DNA from: Coprinus comatus
Lineage: Eukaryota; Basidiomycota; Agaricomycetes; Agaricales; Agaricaceae
Assembly (NCBI GenBank): GCA_034638255.1
Contig: JAWPGT010000095.1
Coordinates: 1 to 64,000 of the forward strand
Direction: 5' to 3'
DNA: 64,000 bases
How positions within the stretch are numbered: the stretch's first letter is position 1; each line of letters starts with the position of its first letter. The position numbers and the translations under genes are program-made. Positions 50,871 to 61,375 of the stretch are shown in pieces. The notes beneath the pieces were generated by a model. That model worked only from the letters and a program-made list of their open reading frames with translations. It made no database searches and was not told where the DNA came from.

Positions 50871-52589
50871 CATACATTGAAAAATATGGTCAAAGAACAT
50901 AATTGGAAAGCCTGAGTCATATACCTCCACAAATTCTTCATCAAAAAGAAGGAGAAGAATTGCATGAAACAATTCACATCAACAGTGAGTTCGAACATCA
51001 GCTGACGGTGCATTTTCATATGTTGTTAAATACCAATCATCAAATTTATCATTGAGCTGAATAAATGATTAGTAAATAAGTTAATAGTAAGTTATGCTTC
51101 CCACCTTTGGAATATAAGCAATATGGTGAGTAGAACCAGTTGTTAATTTTCCTCACTCGTATTTTGAGGTATTACCAAGCATCATATAAATTGGCCAGAG
51201 TGAAGCCTCACCAAATTGTGTAAGTTGAGTTGAGTCAGACCATAAAAGGATTGAAGCAATGAAGCACTCAAGATTATCTTCTGAGAGCAACTGAATTTTG
51301 GCATGCTCTTCAAGGAAAACATTAGAGTAATATACTTCAGAATAAATTCATTGAGGATCAGATTCTGGGGTTGGTTTCCAAAAAGTACAATGTGGCGTGA
51401 TATGAAAATTGGGGGGAAAGGATGTAGTGAAGCAAGATTTGAGAATTTCAAGAGGTTTACGATAGAAAAGGCCAGATACAGAGTAGCAAGGAATAAGAGA
51501 TTCATTGGTAAATTTTTTTCCTTTACAAGGAACTGGAATCTCAACTGAAGCTTCAATCCAACCATTCTCTGAAGAGAATGGACTGTTAATGGTTTCATCA
51601 TCAACCCAATTATCCATCTGATCATTCTCCTGAGAACAGCTAAACCCTTCAAGGTGCTCAAGCTTGAAGTCACTTGCACGAAGTACATTGGTGACGAGAT
51701 CATCAAGCTGAGCACCTGAGTTAATGTCAGAACCATTATATTGCCAAGACATGAGATGGTAGGTTGAAATATTGAGAAATGGTGTGAAAAAGTCACCTTT
51801 GAGACTAGTAGAAGCTTCTGTATTTTTGGGAGCACCAGAGCGATTTCGGACTCCAGATAAAGATGATTCAGATGATAGAAATTTATCTAGAGTAAATAAG
51901 GATTGACCAGAAGGGTATTCATAGAAAATCCTGTATGAATTTGATGTGGTTTTGTAGGTAGAGACTTGAACCCCAGGAGACATAGTAGAATTGGAAGGTA
52001 GTAGAATAAATGTTTCGGCAACAATAGGAGGGGGAGAAGGTGGTAATTCATCTAGTGGGACAAAATCCAAAAAGCAACAAGGGAGGTGAATCCGATGGCC
52101 TAGATGACCAGATTGTTCATTTTCAGGTCTTTCAGGAGTGGTTGGAACATCCATAACCATACAAGAATCAATTTCTGCAGTCGGGGTCTATACTACTTGA
52201 GTAATAGGTTTTAAACCATGTATAGATGATAAACTCACCCCAAATGCTCCCAATAATGAGCTTGTATGCCTGTCAACATCCTCTAACAACAAATCATCTT
52301 CCGTAATTTTTCTTTTCTTTTTTCGTGAATTTTGGCATTTTAAAAGCATTTCTGAGCCTTTATTATCAAGAAATAGGGCATAGGAGCCTCTCTGGTGTGT
52401 TGCATATTGCTTCTTGGTGGTAAATACTTGGTTGCAAACAAGGCATTTGTAGGTCATTGTAGATGTAGATGATGGTAGGAGCAAGATGGCGAACATTCAC
52501 ATGGTTTGGATCTCACATCATTCAAAATTCACATTAAAATATATATTTAAAGTCATCCTAATTCTTAATACTACATAGTACAGTAGGGA

Positions 52590-54194
52590 CATGATACTGA
52601 GGGTGAGAGCATCATCAATGGTCTGCTTAGTATTGGAGCAAGGAGGATCAAAAATGGTGAGGAGACCAATGAGTTCGAAACCATTACCCTCAGCCTCTAG
52701 GTCATCACCATCGAGTTCCTCATAAGCAATGGCAAGAGCTCAAAGACCACATATAGCATATTCTTCAACATCAGCTTCCAACCTATTCTCAATTCCCTTG
52801 GTCTTGTTGCGAGTGCAAAGTTTGATGATAATACCAGTCATATCCTTAGTGACATGCTTGAGCTTGCCAGTAGCTTCCTTGAGGTAAGTGATTTTGGGAT
52901 GCTTGTCAACAGGGTTGAGGTCGAGGAGCTTGATACTAGCACAAGCATGAGTGGGGTCACCAACAGCAGCAACGATGGAAGTGTCAATGGCATCCCTGGT
53001 TCTCAGTATGGGAAGCATAAGTGGCAAGCAGGACAACATTGTCATTAGAGAAAGGACCATAGGTACGGATGGTGTTGCAATCAATGGTGAGCTTGTTGGT
53101 GGTGAGAGTACTGGTCTTGTTGGATAACACTAGGTAATTCTTCAATGATACAGGTGATACAGGTAACAATTGCCTTATACTTGGTGAGTTGTTCAGCACC
53201 GATGGCAAGAGTGACGGACAAGACAGTGGGCATGGCAATGGGAATACTGCCGATCAAGAGGACGAGGATGTTGTTGAGACCACAATGGTACCTGTAGCAG
53301 AAGCCGGCATAGAGACAGGAGATCTCAGCAATGATGAAGATACTGATGGTGATGAGACAGAATGAACCAATCTGTGCAAGAATCCTCTGCAAGTGACCAG
53401 TGGTGTCATCGTCTTGACTGACAAGGGAGACTGAAGAAAGTATTGTTGGAAAATACGGACTATTATTAGATAGTCACATGACATTTTCATTTCGTTTCAC
53501 TTTACTTTGCATTATATGGCAGCTCCTTATTGGTTGTAGTTAGTGTTTCATCTATGTGTTTCAACTCCTGTATCAACTCCTGTTTCATGTATAATTACCT
53601 GACACGTAGTAGACACCTGACTCCTTTCTAGTCGTAGCACAGACCATTACATTCTCCTATAAGTAGTCTACATTCACTACTGTATTCTACAGTTCTCGAA
53701 CTATCAAGTTCTCTTATACTCTGTTCTCTCCAACCAAGCACACTCTACTATCTACCACTTTGTGCGTATACTTATACTATTATGTCTTTGTGTATACGCG
53801 TTGCTTTCAACAAGTATTGGCACCAGTAGCGATGATGACACCTTCAGCCTCACCCTGCTTACAGGTAGAACCACTGTACAAGTGTGTAAGTGATAATTTA
53901 GCCAGAGTTTCAACAGAGGACACTCATGAGAAACATTGGTCTCCAGCCTTCTTGGACTGAGGCAGAGATTCACCAGTGAGTGCAGCTTATGGCTTCGGTG
54001 AGACAACAGTCGGCAGGAATAAAGGCAACCATATCACCAGGAACTAGGTTGATGGATTCGATTTCAGACCAAAAGCCATTACGCTTGACCTTGGCCTTGG
54101 GAGCGGTGAGTTAATAGGAGCATTGACAGCATTACCACCATTGCGTTCTTCGTAGAAACCAATTGCAGAACGGGCCAGTCAGGAGCATGGTGAT
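52590..54194 (-). pseudogene. Plasma-membrane H+-ATPase (Pma1-like) pseudogene, main part
   Basis: Minus-strand fragments in several frames match a P3-type proton pump, the enzyme that exports protons at the fungal plasma membrane. From the 5' side they read HHAPDW, RNGFW-type sequence, LTGESLPQ-type sequence and CKQGEAEG-type sequence. Then come ILAQIGSFCLITISIFIIAE, GLNNILVLLIGSIPIAMPTV, LSVTLAIGAEQLTKYKAIVT, DAIDT, KLLDLNPVDKHPKITYLKEA and ENRLEADVEEYA. The phosphorylation loop lies close to CITCIIEELPSV. The homology stops near 52590, in the region before the TGD motif, so the C-terminal third is absent. Frameshifts, stops and a 369-bp LTR (53444-53812) disable it. The N-terminal continuation is found inverted at 57890-57937. 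Confidence 0.8.
53444..53812. mobile_element. Solo LTR, family C, with target duplication
   Basis: 369 bp, starting TGTTGGAAAA and ending GCTTTCAACA, with inverted ends TGTTG/CAACA. Flanked by AGTAT at 53439-53443 and 53813-53817. A TGTTGG start and CAACA end are common in Ty1/Copia LTRs, so that class is likely but not shown. Inserted in the H+-ATPase pseudogene. Confidence 0.88.
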
Positions 54195-54559
54195 TGTAAG
54201 GGTGACTCACGTTGGCGACGAGCAGCCCGACAACTAGCAAGGAATCCAAAGTTATATTTGATCAGAAACCTATTACAGAACAGATACAACATACCTAGCA
54301 AGGAATCCAAAGAGAAAGAGTTGGGGATTCACTTGCACGGGCTACACACAATATATACTACTATACAAACAGAGATGCCAGCTATTGTCCCGAGGGATGT
54401 CGTAACATGGACAATGGGAACAATGGGGGATGAGTCACGTGAGGGGGCAAGTCATGAAAGTATGAAGTCAGGAGGTGTTCCAATGGAAGTCGGAACATCA
54501 GAGGATCGGTTGGTAGTCGGTGTGTTGGTGTAAGGGTCAGTGAGGAAGGTCCCCTTACA
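54195..54559 (-). mobile_element. LTR, family A (left inversion breakpoint)
   Basis: 365 bp with 8-bp inverted ends TGTAAGGG / CCCTTACA, minus orientation. Left flank is GTGAT (54190-54194). The right flank CTTTG does not match. The matching duplicate is found, reverse-complemented, as ATCAC just left of the copy at 57938. The H+-ATPase reading frame breaks off exactly at this LTR. Confidence 0.9.
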
Positions 54560-55110
54560 CTTTGTTGCATGCTCCTAATATTTTGGCTGTGGTATGATTT
54601 CTTTCTTTCTTCATTCATGGCATCAGTTTGTAACTATGAGGGAGTGTAGACTCTGGGATGTTTTGGGATTGTACAAACATTTTTTGGTATGTCATCCTGT
54701 TGGAGGCTGTCACCCCTACATCTTACTCACCGTGAAATGCGAAAGTGCTTACCGTGCCTATGGCCTACACTATCATGGGTCAATTTCTCATCATCATCTC
54801 GTAAGCCATGTCTGAAATGAACAAGGGTGCTTGATATAGAATTGTTAATGAAGCACTCATGGGTGCGTTGTGTATTCCCAGAGGAATTGGTGAAGTCAGT
54901 AAGTAATTAGTATGTTAACATATGAGACCCCAGATTCTAATTTTCTACTGATCGCAGTTGGTGCCCCACTCTCTGGGTGGATATCTGATCAAATAATAAT
55001 TCAATGGCACAAACATTATGGTGGGGAAAATGGTATCCTGAAGATCGATTAAGAGCTATGTTGAGTGGCTCTCTAATAGTTCCTATGTCCATCGTCAGTA
55101 AATACCAAGA
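54560..55110 (+). pseudogene. MFS transporter fragment (C-terminal part of split gene)
   Basis: The plus strand shows LLHAPNILAV at the LTR junction (54562-54592). Further on, after decayed exons, are GAPLSGWISDQIIIQWHKHY and WYPEDRLRAMLSGSLIVPMS (about 54960-55095), the cytoplasmic loop and following helix of a DHA1-type transporter. Between these is an apparent one-base shift at GGEN/WYPED. The opposite half of an MFS gene of the same type lies on the minus strand at 58330-59159 beyond an inverted LTR. I read the two as one gene broken by inversion. Further 3' sequence to about 55400 has no clear homology. Confidence 0.6.
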
Positions 55111-55683
55111 CTGCTTATATACAAAAATAATATAATATATAATTACATTTGTTGAGTATTGACAACATTCGAGGTATTAGCATGGAATCATTTGATGATA
55201 TATATGAGACCTACCTGTAATACAGCCCAAGTATCTCATGTATTTAGAACATGTATAATTTTAATATATATGTCAATACATTCTTAATCAGAAATAGCAT
55301 TACATACTCAAAAAGTAGGATCATATATTTTAATATGTAGAGAAACATGAACCATAATAGATACTATTCATGATCTCAATGTATGGTTGTAGATCCTCAG
55401 GTATAGCCTTATAAGTATAAAGGGAAATAAAATAAAAGGATTGATTAATTATTTACTACAAACAGAAGTAGAACAAGTCAGGCACATAATCGAGATTCGA
55501 GGCAACAGAGTCCAAGAAATTGTTCAATAAGTGAGATAGCAGTCAAGTCCAGTGAGAGACTAAAAGTACAACATTTTCTGAACTCCAGAGTAGAATAATT
55601 GTAAGACCTGCAAAAATTAAACCAAAAGAATTACAATAACAAAGAAATTTTTACCATTGTATTCATTTTCGTGCTTTTGCTTT

Positions 55684-57290
55684 TCATCCCTTTCCAGTTG
55701 CTTTGGCCTTTGACTTACCTTTGGCTGTCTTTTTTCCATTTCTGGGGACTTCTTCCTCCTCTTCCTCCTCTTCTTCTATAACTTGTGCTCGAGTTTGTCG
55801 ACATTTCACAACAGGAGCAGGATCTTCTTCATTCTCGGAGAGTGGTGAAGTATCAGATAACATGTTCGAAGGATCAGGTTGAGGTGGTAAAGAAGTTTGT
55901 GGAGTTGTAAAATGAGCAGGAGGGACAGGTACATTTGGGGGGGTAGAAGTTGAACATTGTGGTGGTGAGCTGGGTGGAGGGGATGGTGGGACTTGTGGTA
56001 ATGGAGGTGGAGTAGTAGTTGGTTCAGAGGTAGGTTGAGCATTTTCTTTCTCATGTTGACGATGCTGAGCAAGATGTTGATCTAGGGCTTTTGCTACCAC
56101 CTTTGAGTGATAGTCTTCATCTTGAATATTGTTGCATGTGCGTTTGTTTGATTTTCAATGCATGTGGGGTATCTGTCTATATAAACCTCAGTAAGATTAT
56201 CTCAAATATATTTATTGTACCTTTCCCAAAACTCCAAAATTCACTTTTTTGTTGGGGTTTCATCAGAAAGAAGATCTATGATATAATCATAAAAGGCTGG
56301 ATAGTTAAACGAGCTATCATTGGGACTCCATTTTTCAACCATCGTGAGTGCATGATAGGCCTATCATATCATAACAAATTGTTGTTTGAATGTAATGATT
56401 CAAGATTACTTACTATCACACAACTATATGCAATAAGTTCCTTTGTCACTTTGAGTTTGTGGATTTCGGCCTTTGAAGGTTTTGAAGCAGTCCGAAAACC
56501 ACTCAAGGCTGATGAAGGACCTGTATATATACAATGTGCAGTCTAGGAGATTTAATACCAGAACAATTAGAGCAAAATATGACTTACTCAAATGAGAAAA
56601 TGGCCCTGGAATATTCCATCATCCAGATTTTTAGAGTCATAAGGGCATGTTTCATCATAAATGAAACTCGGGAGTTTGTCACATTCAAGTTTGATATTTC
56701 CATGTAATACATCGTCCATAATACCTCTATAATGTTAATATCAATTAGAATGTAACATATTTAGAACAAATTCAGGATCAACTTACTCTGGATTAGCATC
56801 AAACTCATCAAGCTGTGACTTGGGAAACAGCAAACGTGCAGTAGTGGGATGTTTGAAGCCATGCTTGTGCTTTTTGGGTGGTGGAAGGGGTGGATAAACA
56901 TTTTCATCTTCATAATTTCTCATTAACCACAAAACAGCCCCCTTGCTAACACATCTGAGATCCTCATTTCAAGTGTTATCAGACCACTGTGAGAGCTAGA
57001 TTTAATTAGCTCAAATAGAGTTTCAATGATAGAAGGTATTACTTACCACTTGGCAGAATACAGTTAAAGAAGTAGGCTTGATAGTGAAAGCTTCAAGCAT
57101 TGAAGCAAAATTTGGTACCAACATAACAATCCTCTTGAAGTCGTCACAATCTTTGTCAGTATAGCTATATTTTAAATTGGAAACTGTGCTTATATGTGCA
57201 TATAATCACATTAAGACTTACTTTTCGGGGTTTTCCTTATCAAGACCTGCATAAATAATGTTCTGCAGGTCACAGAACAGATTTATTGAC
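55684..57290 (-). pseudogene. DUF6698-like gene, probably degraded
   Basis: Minus-strand exons encode, in order, DKDCDDFKRIVMLVPNFASM (about 57170-57110), DLRCVSKGAVLWLMRNYEDE, HGFKHPTTARLLFPKSQLDE (about 56860-56800) and GIMDDVLHGNIKLECDKLPS with FIYDETCPYDS and FQGHFLI. Then come IYTGPSSALSGFRTASK and AEIHKLKVTKELIAYSCVI. A last exon of about 138 codons is Pro/Thr-rich, then poly-Glu and basic (55684-56100). The GPSSAL...KAEIH...IAYSCV pattern is the one I associate with basidiomycete DUF6698, often found near transposons; its role is unknown. An in-frame TGA before DLRCV and a doubtful splice at FLI suggest decay. The gene lies wholly inside the inverted segment. Confidence 0.5.
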
Positions 57291-57334
57291 AGGGGGATGG
57301 CACAAGCTGCTGTATGATAGGCTCATAAGTCACT

Positions 57335-57485
57335 CACTGCATGGGTGACTCAATAATCTAACTGGATTATCAAGGACATACCTAAACTTTACTCTGAGAC
57401 CCATGCTCATGAGTAAAGTAAAGCTTGGATAAATACTCGCTAGTACTTGATAATCTGTGTGGATTACCAAGTTACTGGCACAGTG
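57335..57485 (-). mobile_element. MITE, 151 bp, copy 2
   Basis: Inverted relative to the copy at 38970-39121 and alike along its length, starting CACTGCATGGGTGACTC and ending GGCACAGTG. Flanked by CACT on both sides (57331-57334 and 57486-57489), again a 4-bp target duplication. Located within the inverted segment. Confidence 0.7.
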
Positions 57486-57889
57486 CACTGTCTTTCCTGT
57501 TTGCATAGTTCAGATTGGAGATTAAATTAAATTAGATTAAATAGCACTTATGGTGGTGCTGATTTATTACTGAGTCTGTACCTGACTATTTCATTGTACA
57601 AATTCTGAGCTCCTGTAAGGGTATCATCAGAGGAGGAGCTGGTAGTTGAAGGTGCCAGCGAGGAACATTCTGATGTCATAGGAATCCGAGAGAGAGAGAG
57701 AGACCAAGAGGTGAAGTACGGGGATGCGTGGATGTGTCAGGTCACATGACCTGATCAACACACATATGGACTTCATATGTATGTTCATACATCTCAGGTA
57801 TGTTATCACATTTCAATTTTATCTCATATTTATACAAACATGTATAATCTAATATACATGGATCACTAGGCCAATAATGCTCCTGGCTC

Positions 57890-57937
57890 ATGGAGGCTGC
57901 TGCTATTGTTGCTATTGCTCTTTCCAATGGCGATCAC
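57890..57937 (+). pseudogene. H+-ATPase N-terminal piece, displaced by inversion
   Basis: Encodes MEAAAIVAIALSNGDH, the second-helix region of a Pma1-type proton pump, ending exactly at the LTR at 57938. The next residues of the pump, HHAPDW, begin exactly at the far side of the LTR at 54194 on the other strand. Earlier N-terminal sequence upstream of 57890 is not clearly readable. Confidence 0.75.
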
Positions 57938-58329
57938 TGTAAGGGGACCTTCCTCACCGACCCTTACACTGACACACCAACTACCAACCCTTACACCGAC
58001 ACACCAACTACCAACCGATCCTCTGATGTTCTGACTTCCATTGGAACACCTCCTGACTTCATGCTTTCATGACTTGCCCCCTCACGTGACTCATCCCCCA
58101 TTGTTCCCATTGTCCATGTTACGACATCCCTCGGGACAATAGCTAGCATCTCTGTTTGTATAGTAGTATATATTGTGTGTAGCCCGTGCAAGTGAATCCC
58201 CAACTCTTTCTCTTTGGATTCCTTGCTAGGTATGTTGTATCTGTTCTGTAATAGGTTTCTGATCAAATATAACTTTGGATTCCTTGCTAGTTGTCGGGCT
58301 GCTCGTCGCTGATGTGAGTTGCCCTTACA
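57938..58329 (+). mobile_element. LTR, family A (right inversion breakpoint)
   Basis: 392 bp, TGTAAGGG...CCCTTACA. Same as the 365-bp copies apart from a 27-bp tandem duplication near its start (about 57960-58013, the ACACCAACTACCA unit twice). Left flank ATCAC pairs with the GTGAT flank of the copy at 54195. Right flank AGAAC has no partner. Confidence 0.9.
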
Positions 58330-59159
58330 AGAACTGCATAAATCTCCAGGACACATATTTAACTGCCAGACCTATCACATAGTTATTGTTAATTTCAATC
58401 AGCACTTTGTCTCCCAACATTATAAGTTTTCTGCTAGTAATTGTGTTTCATACTCACCTCCAGCAATGGGAGCTATTGATGGACCAAGAAGTACTGTCTA
58501 AATACAAAATTCATATCAGAGAAAACTCATATTTGATAGAGTACTTGTTATACAGCAAGGAATATACCCATAGCAGTCCCTCTCTCCTCCAACTTATATA
58601 TATCACCAATTACACCAGCTCCTATTGAGAAACTGGGTGAAGATCCTAGAGCTTGCCAAGCATGATAGAACAATAATTCTGGTACCATCCTTGAAAGGCT
58701 TACACCTAATGAACCAAGGACAAGTATAGGTAAAGCATAAAGATAAATTGGTTTTCTACCATCTAGATATTCAAATGAAATGGAACTAAATACAGGGAAA
58801 TTGGGGTGAGAGAGGTGACTCACAAAAAGTTGAATATGATGCTGCTGTGAATGCACCAATTGATAAAGAGAGAACTGATACATGACAGCTAAGCTATTGA
58901 AATATGATAAATCTTAATCAGGAGTGCTAGAAAAATATATCACCTTACCCAATGACCTTTGGAGTTGAATGAAAATCCTCTACCATCTGTGGTATACAAG
59001 GATAAATTGATCCTGATACAAACACTAGTAATTCATGAATATTTGAATGTTCATTTATTATGAATAGAGAGATGACATACAAGGCATCAGACAGCACCAA
59101 GACACAATACTAAGCACTACCTTCTTTTTACCAGGAGTAAAATGTTCATAGACTCCTTC
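58330..59159 (-). pseudogene. MFS transporter fragment (N-terminal part of split gene)
   Basis: Minus-strand exons from 59159 read VYEHFTPGKKKVVLSIVSW, VFVSGSIYPCIPQMVEDFHS, then a helix region with GRKPIYLYALPILVLGSLGV, LGSSPSFSIGAGVIGDIYKL (motif-C region), EERGTAMGIF, GPSIAPIAGG and YVSWRFMQF, which abuts the LTR at 58329. This is the first half of a DHA1-type multidrug facilitator, with good splice sites and little decay. About 60-80 residues expected between RFMQF and the LLHAPN segment at 54562 are absent. The start of the protein is lost at the LTR at 59160. Confidence 0.75.
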
Positions 59160-59793
59160 TGTTATAACCATGAACTGTTAAGCTGAACACTCCTGGAACT
59201 TAAACACTAGAGTGCAGTCGTGTAGGAATGTGCATTCAATAAACACTCTGCTGCAATCTCAAGGCCTTTCAACCTAGTGACCAAGAGGTATGGAGACAGA
59301 GATGTATAAGGGATACAACAGAAGAGATTAAAGCTTAAGGCTTTAATCATCTAATACATTGAGTATTTATACTATTCTAGGGATGTATCTAATAATAGCT
59401 ACTAACTAATTATATCCTTACTACTCATCATTGCTTTATAATCTACTCCATATACAATGCTAGAACTGTCAACAGGAGTAGGTGAGACATTGGAGTCGGG
59501 GACTATTTACTCCATACACAATGAAAGATTAGTCAACAGGAGTAAAATGACGAAACTGATAAGTAATACTGGAGCTAGGGAAATGTAACCTTCTAAATAT
59601 AAACAGAGACTTATACTTAGTTTGACATTAGGTCATAGTGGTGTCTTGTAGACCACAGTGGGGCTTGGAGTATCTTCATCATACGATGTCATCCATGACA
59701 GAGTTGTCTTGGGGAATGAGCTCGGGGAAGATGGCGAACAGATCTTCTTCCGTAGTAGTGGTGCGGGCCAGTGGATTGGATAGGCTCGTAACA
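59160..59793 (+). mobile_element. LTR, family B, at a breakpoint
   Basis: 634 bp, TGTTATAACC...GGCTCGTAACA, same family as 47590 and 50243. Left flank (CCTTC, in the MFS gene) and right flank (TTCTC, in Ty3 integrase) do not match. So this copy joins two unrelated sequences and is not a simple insertion. Confidence 0.85.
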
Positions 59794-60574
59794 TTCTCCT
59801 GCTTGCCAAGTTCCAACACAACAATCACGTTCATGCTGCGACCCACCAATCGCCTTTCATGTTAGACACCAGCCGTGACCCTCGCATGGGCTTTGAACCC
59901 TGACAATACCCCTCCTGACTCAAAACAGTCAATGAGTTCAAAACCCGGATGGAGTTGGCACTAGAAGAAGTAAAGTCAGTACTGGTGAAGGCAAAGGACG
60001 ATATGGTGAAGTACTATAATCAATGTCGGACCCCTGCCCCTGAGCTCAAGACAGGTGACATGGTTTACCTTGACGTATCAGACATTGCAATGAGTTGGCC
60101 CTCAAAGAAGTTTGAGCACACACGGTTAGGTCCTTTTGCTGTCGACTGCAAGGTTGGGCCTGAGGCATATCGGCTCAAGCTTCCCCAAAGGTTGTCTCGC
60201 TTGCACCCAGTATTCAATGTGATTAAACTCACTCCAGCCCCCAAAGACCCAATCCCTGGTCGGAAGCCGACAAAAATACCAATGCCAATACTGGTGGACA
60301 ACGAAGAGGAATGGGAAGTAGAAGAAATATTGGACAGTAAAGTGCAATGAGGTAAACTCAGATTTCTGATCAAGTGGCAAGACTTCAGCATGGAAGAGAA
60401 CTCTTGGGAACTTGCAGCCGATGTCCACACCCCTGAAAAGATCGCCGAATTCTACCACAAAAACCCCACCGCACCTCGACTTATCCATTCCACGACCTTC
60501 GACTCCATTCCTTTCCAACCTTGCACTCAGTTCACAGGTACATCGGGACACTGCACCCTAGAAGGGGGGGTAGA
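59794..60574 (+). mobile_element. Ty3/Gypsy chromovirus fragment: integrase end and chromodomain
   Basis: Encodes the C-terminal part of a Ty3/Gypsy pol. It shows AKFQHNNHVHAATHQSPFML, ELALEEVKSVLVKAKDDMVK, GDMVYLDVSD, LGPFAVDCKVGPEAYRLKLP and LHPVFNVIKLTPA (integrase C-terminal GPY/F region). A chromodomain follows: EEWEVEEILDSK, then FLIKWQDFSMEENSWE. Stops interrupt it: TGA twice near EP*QYPS*LKT (59900-59930) and TGA before GKLRFLIKW (60348). A purine tract (AGAAGGGGGGGTAGA) precedes the LTR at 60575. Everything upstream (gag, protease, RT, RNase H) is missing. Confidence 0.88.
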
Positions 60575-60939
60575 TGTAAGGGGACCTTCCTCACCAACCC
60601 TTACACTGACACACCAACTACCAACCGATCCTCTGATGTTCCGACTTCCATTGGAACACCTCCTGACTTCATACTTTCATGACTTGCCCCCTCACGTGAC
60701 TCATCCCCCATTGTTCCCATTGTCCATGTTACGACATCCCTCGGGATAATTGCTGGCATCTCTGTTTGTATAGTAGTATATATTGTGTGTAGCCCGTGCA
60801 AGTGAATCCCCAACTCTTTCTCTTTGGATTCCTTGCTAGGTATGTTGTATCTGTTCTGTAATAGGTTTCTGATCAAATATAACTTTGGATTCCTTGCTAG
60901 TTGTCAGGCTGCTTGTCGCCGATGTGAGTCGCCCTTACA
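60575..60939 (+). mobile_element. LTR, family A, 3' LTR of the Ty3/Gypsy fragment
   Basis: 365 bp, TGTAAGGG...CCCTTACA, directly after the polypurine tract. This assigns family A to a chromodomain-containing Ty3/Gypsy element. Confidence 0.9.
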
Positions 60940-61375
60940 GATGGCATACCTGGATTTTACCATCTCATAGAAGGTATTGTCAAAGAATTCTTAGTGACCA
61001 TCATCTTGGTTATATGTTATTATTATTTCGGTGGTAAGCCTTATATTAATTCTTACAAATATATACATATTTAATCCATTTTCTTAGGGGTGTGATGTAA
61101 TTACCTACAAAGCTTGTTTGACAGTCATTCCAGATGCATATTTCTTGTTTCCAATTGGAGCAAGTAACCTTATGGCTTTTCCCTGCTTTGTTATTGTTAT
61201 GGTATGTAATAATGCTACACATGTATACCACATGGTGTTTCAGCTTTTTAATATAAGTTCTTCTTACCCTTTCTCAGCATTCATATAAGAATGGATGGTA
61301 AGATCCTACTACTTGATCCCTTCTTTCTACTATTGGACAATACACTCTTTTTTTAAGTTATTATTCCTTACTCTA
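60940..61375. other. AT-rich stretch with exon-like fragments
   Basis: Short frames such as ITYKACLTVIPDAYFLFPIG (about 61100-61165) flanked by GTAATT/TTAG-like sites suggest exons of the next gene or of another decayed one. I could not build a continuous model. Confidence 0.3.

Larger units (their letters stand above)
46988..52457 (-). mobile_element. Degraded Plavaka-type (CACTA) DNA transposon
   Basis: The minus strand carries the remains of one long transposase. It starts at ATG 52457 with a single C2H2 finger (YKCLVCNQVFTTKKQYATHQ), the usual Plavaka N-terminus. Next come segments with SGPxx-like acidic linkers, CFWKP..., ILLWSDSTQLTQFGEASLWP and IYMMLGNTSK, then ALICYFGNYPCPQCLV. Near the end are GFVNPKYVLRAAHIIPAFHF, DWFCYYVG and MCYWGRGVGHKSTQ. 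These follow the order of the Plavaka transposase core. Stops and frame changes separate the parts, and two solo LTRs (47590, 50243) are inserted, so it is inactive. Terminal inverted repeats were not identified; the outer limits are those of the coding homology. Confidence 0.75.

Noticed and set aside
50540..50902. 120-codon plus-strand frame
   Set aside because: Lies inside the family B LTR and reads past its end; corresponding positions in other copies are not open.
52188..52210. A 22-bp intron joining the zinc finger exon to the next Plavaka frame
   Set aside because: Shorter than any believable intron here. I treat the TAG after ITQVV as a real stop in a decayed element.
57991..58356. 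121-codon minus-strand frame, repeated at 54258 and 60601
   Set aside because: It recurs because it is within the family A LTR. There is no protein feature, and repeats of the frame reflect the repeated DNA.
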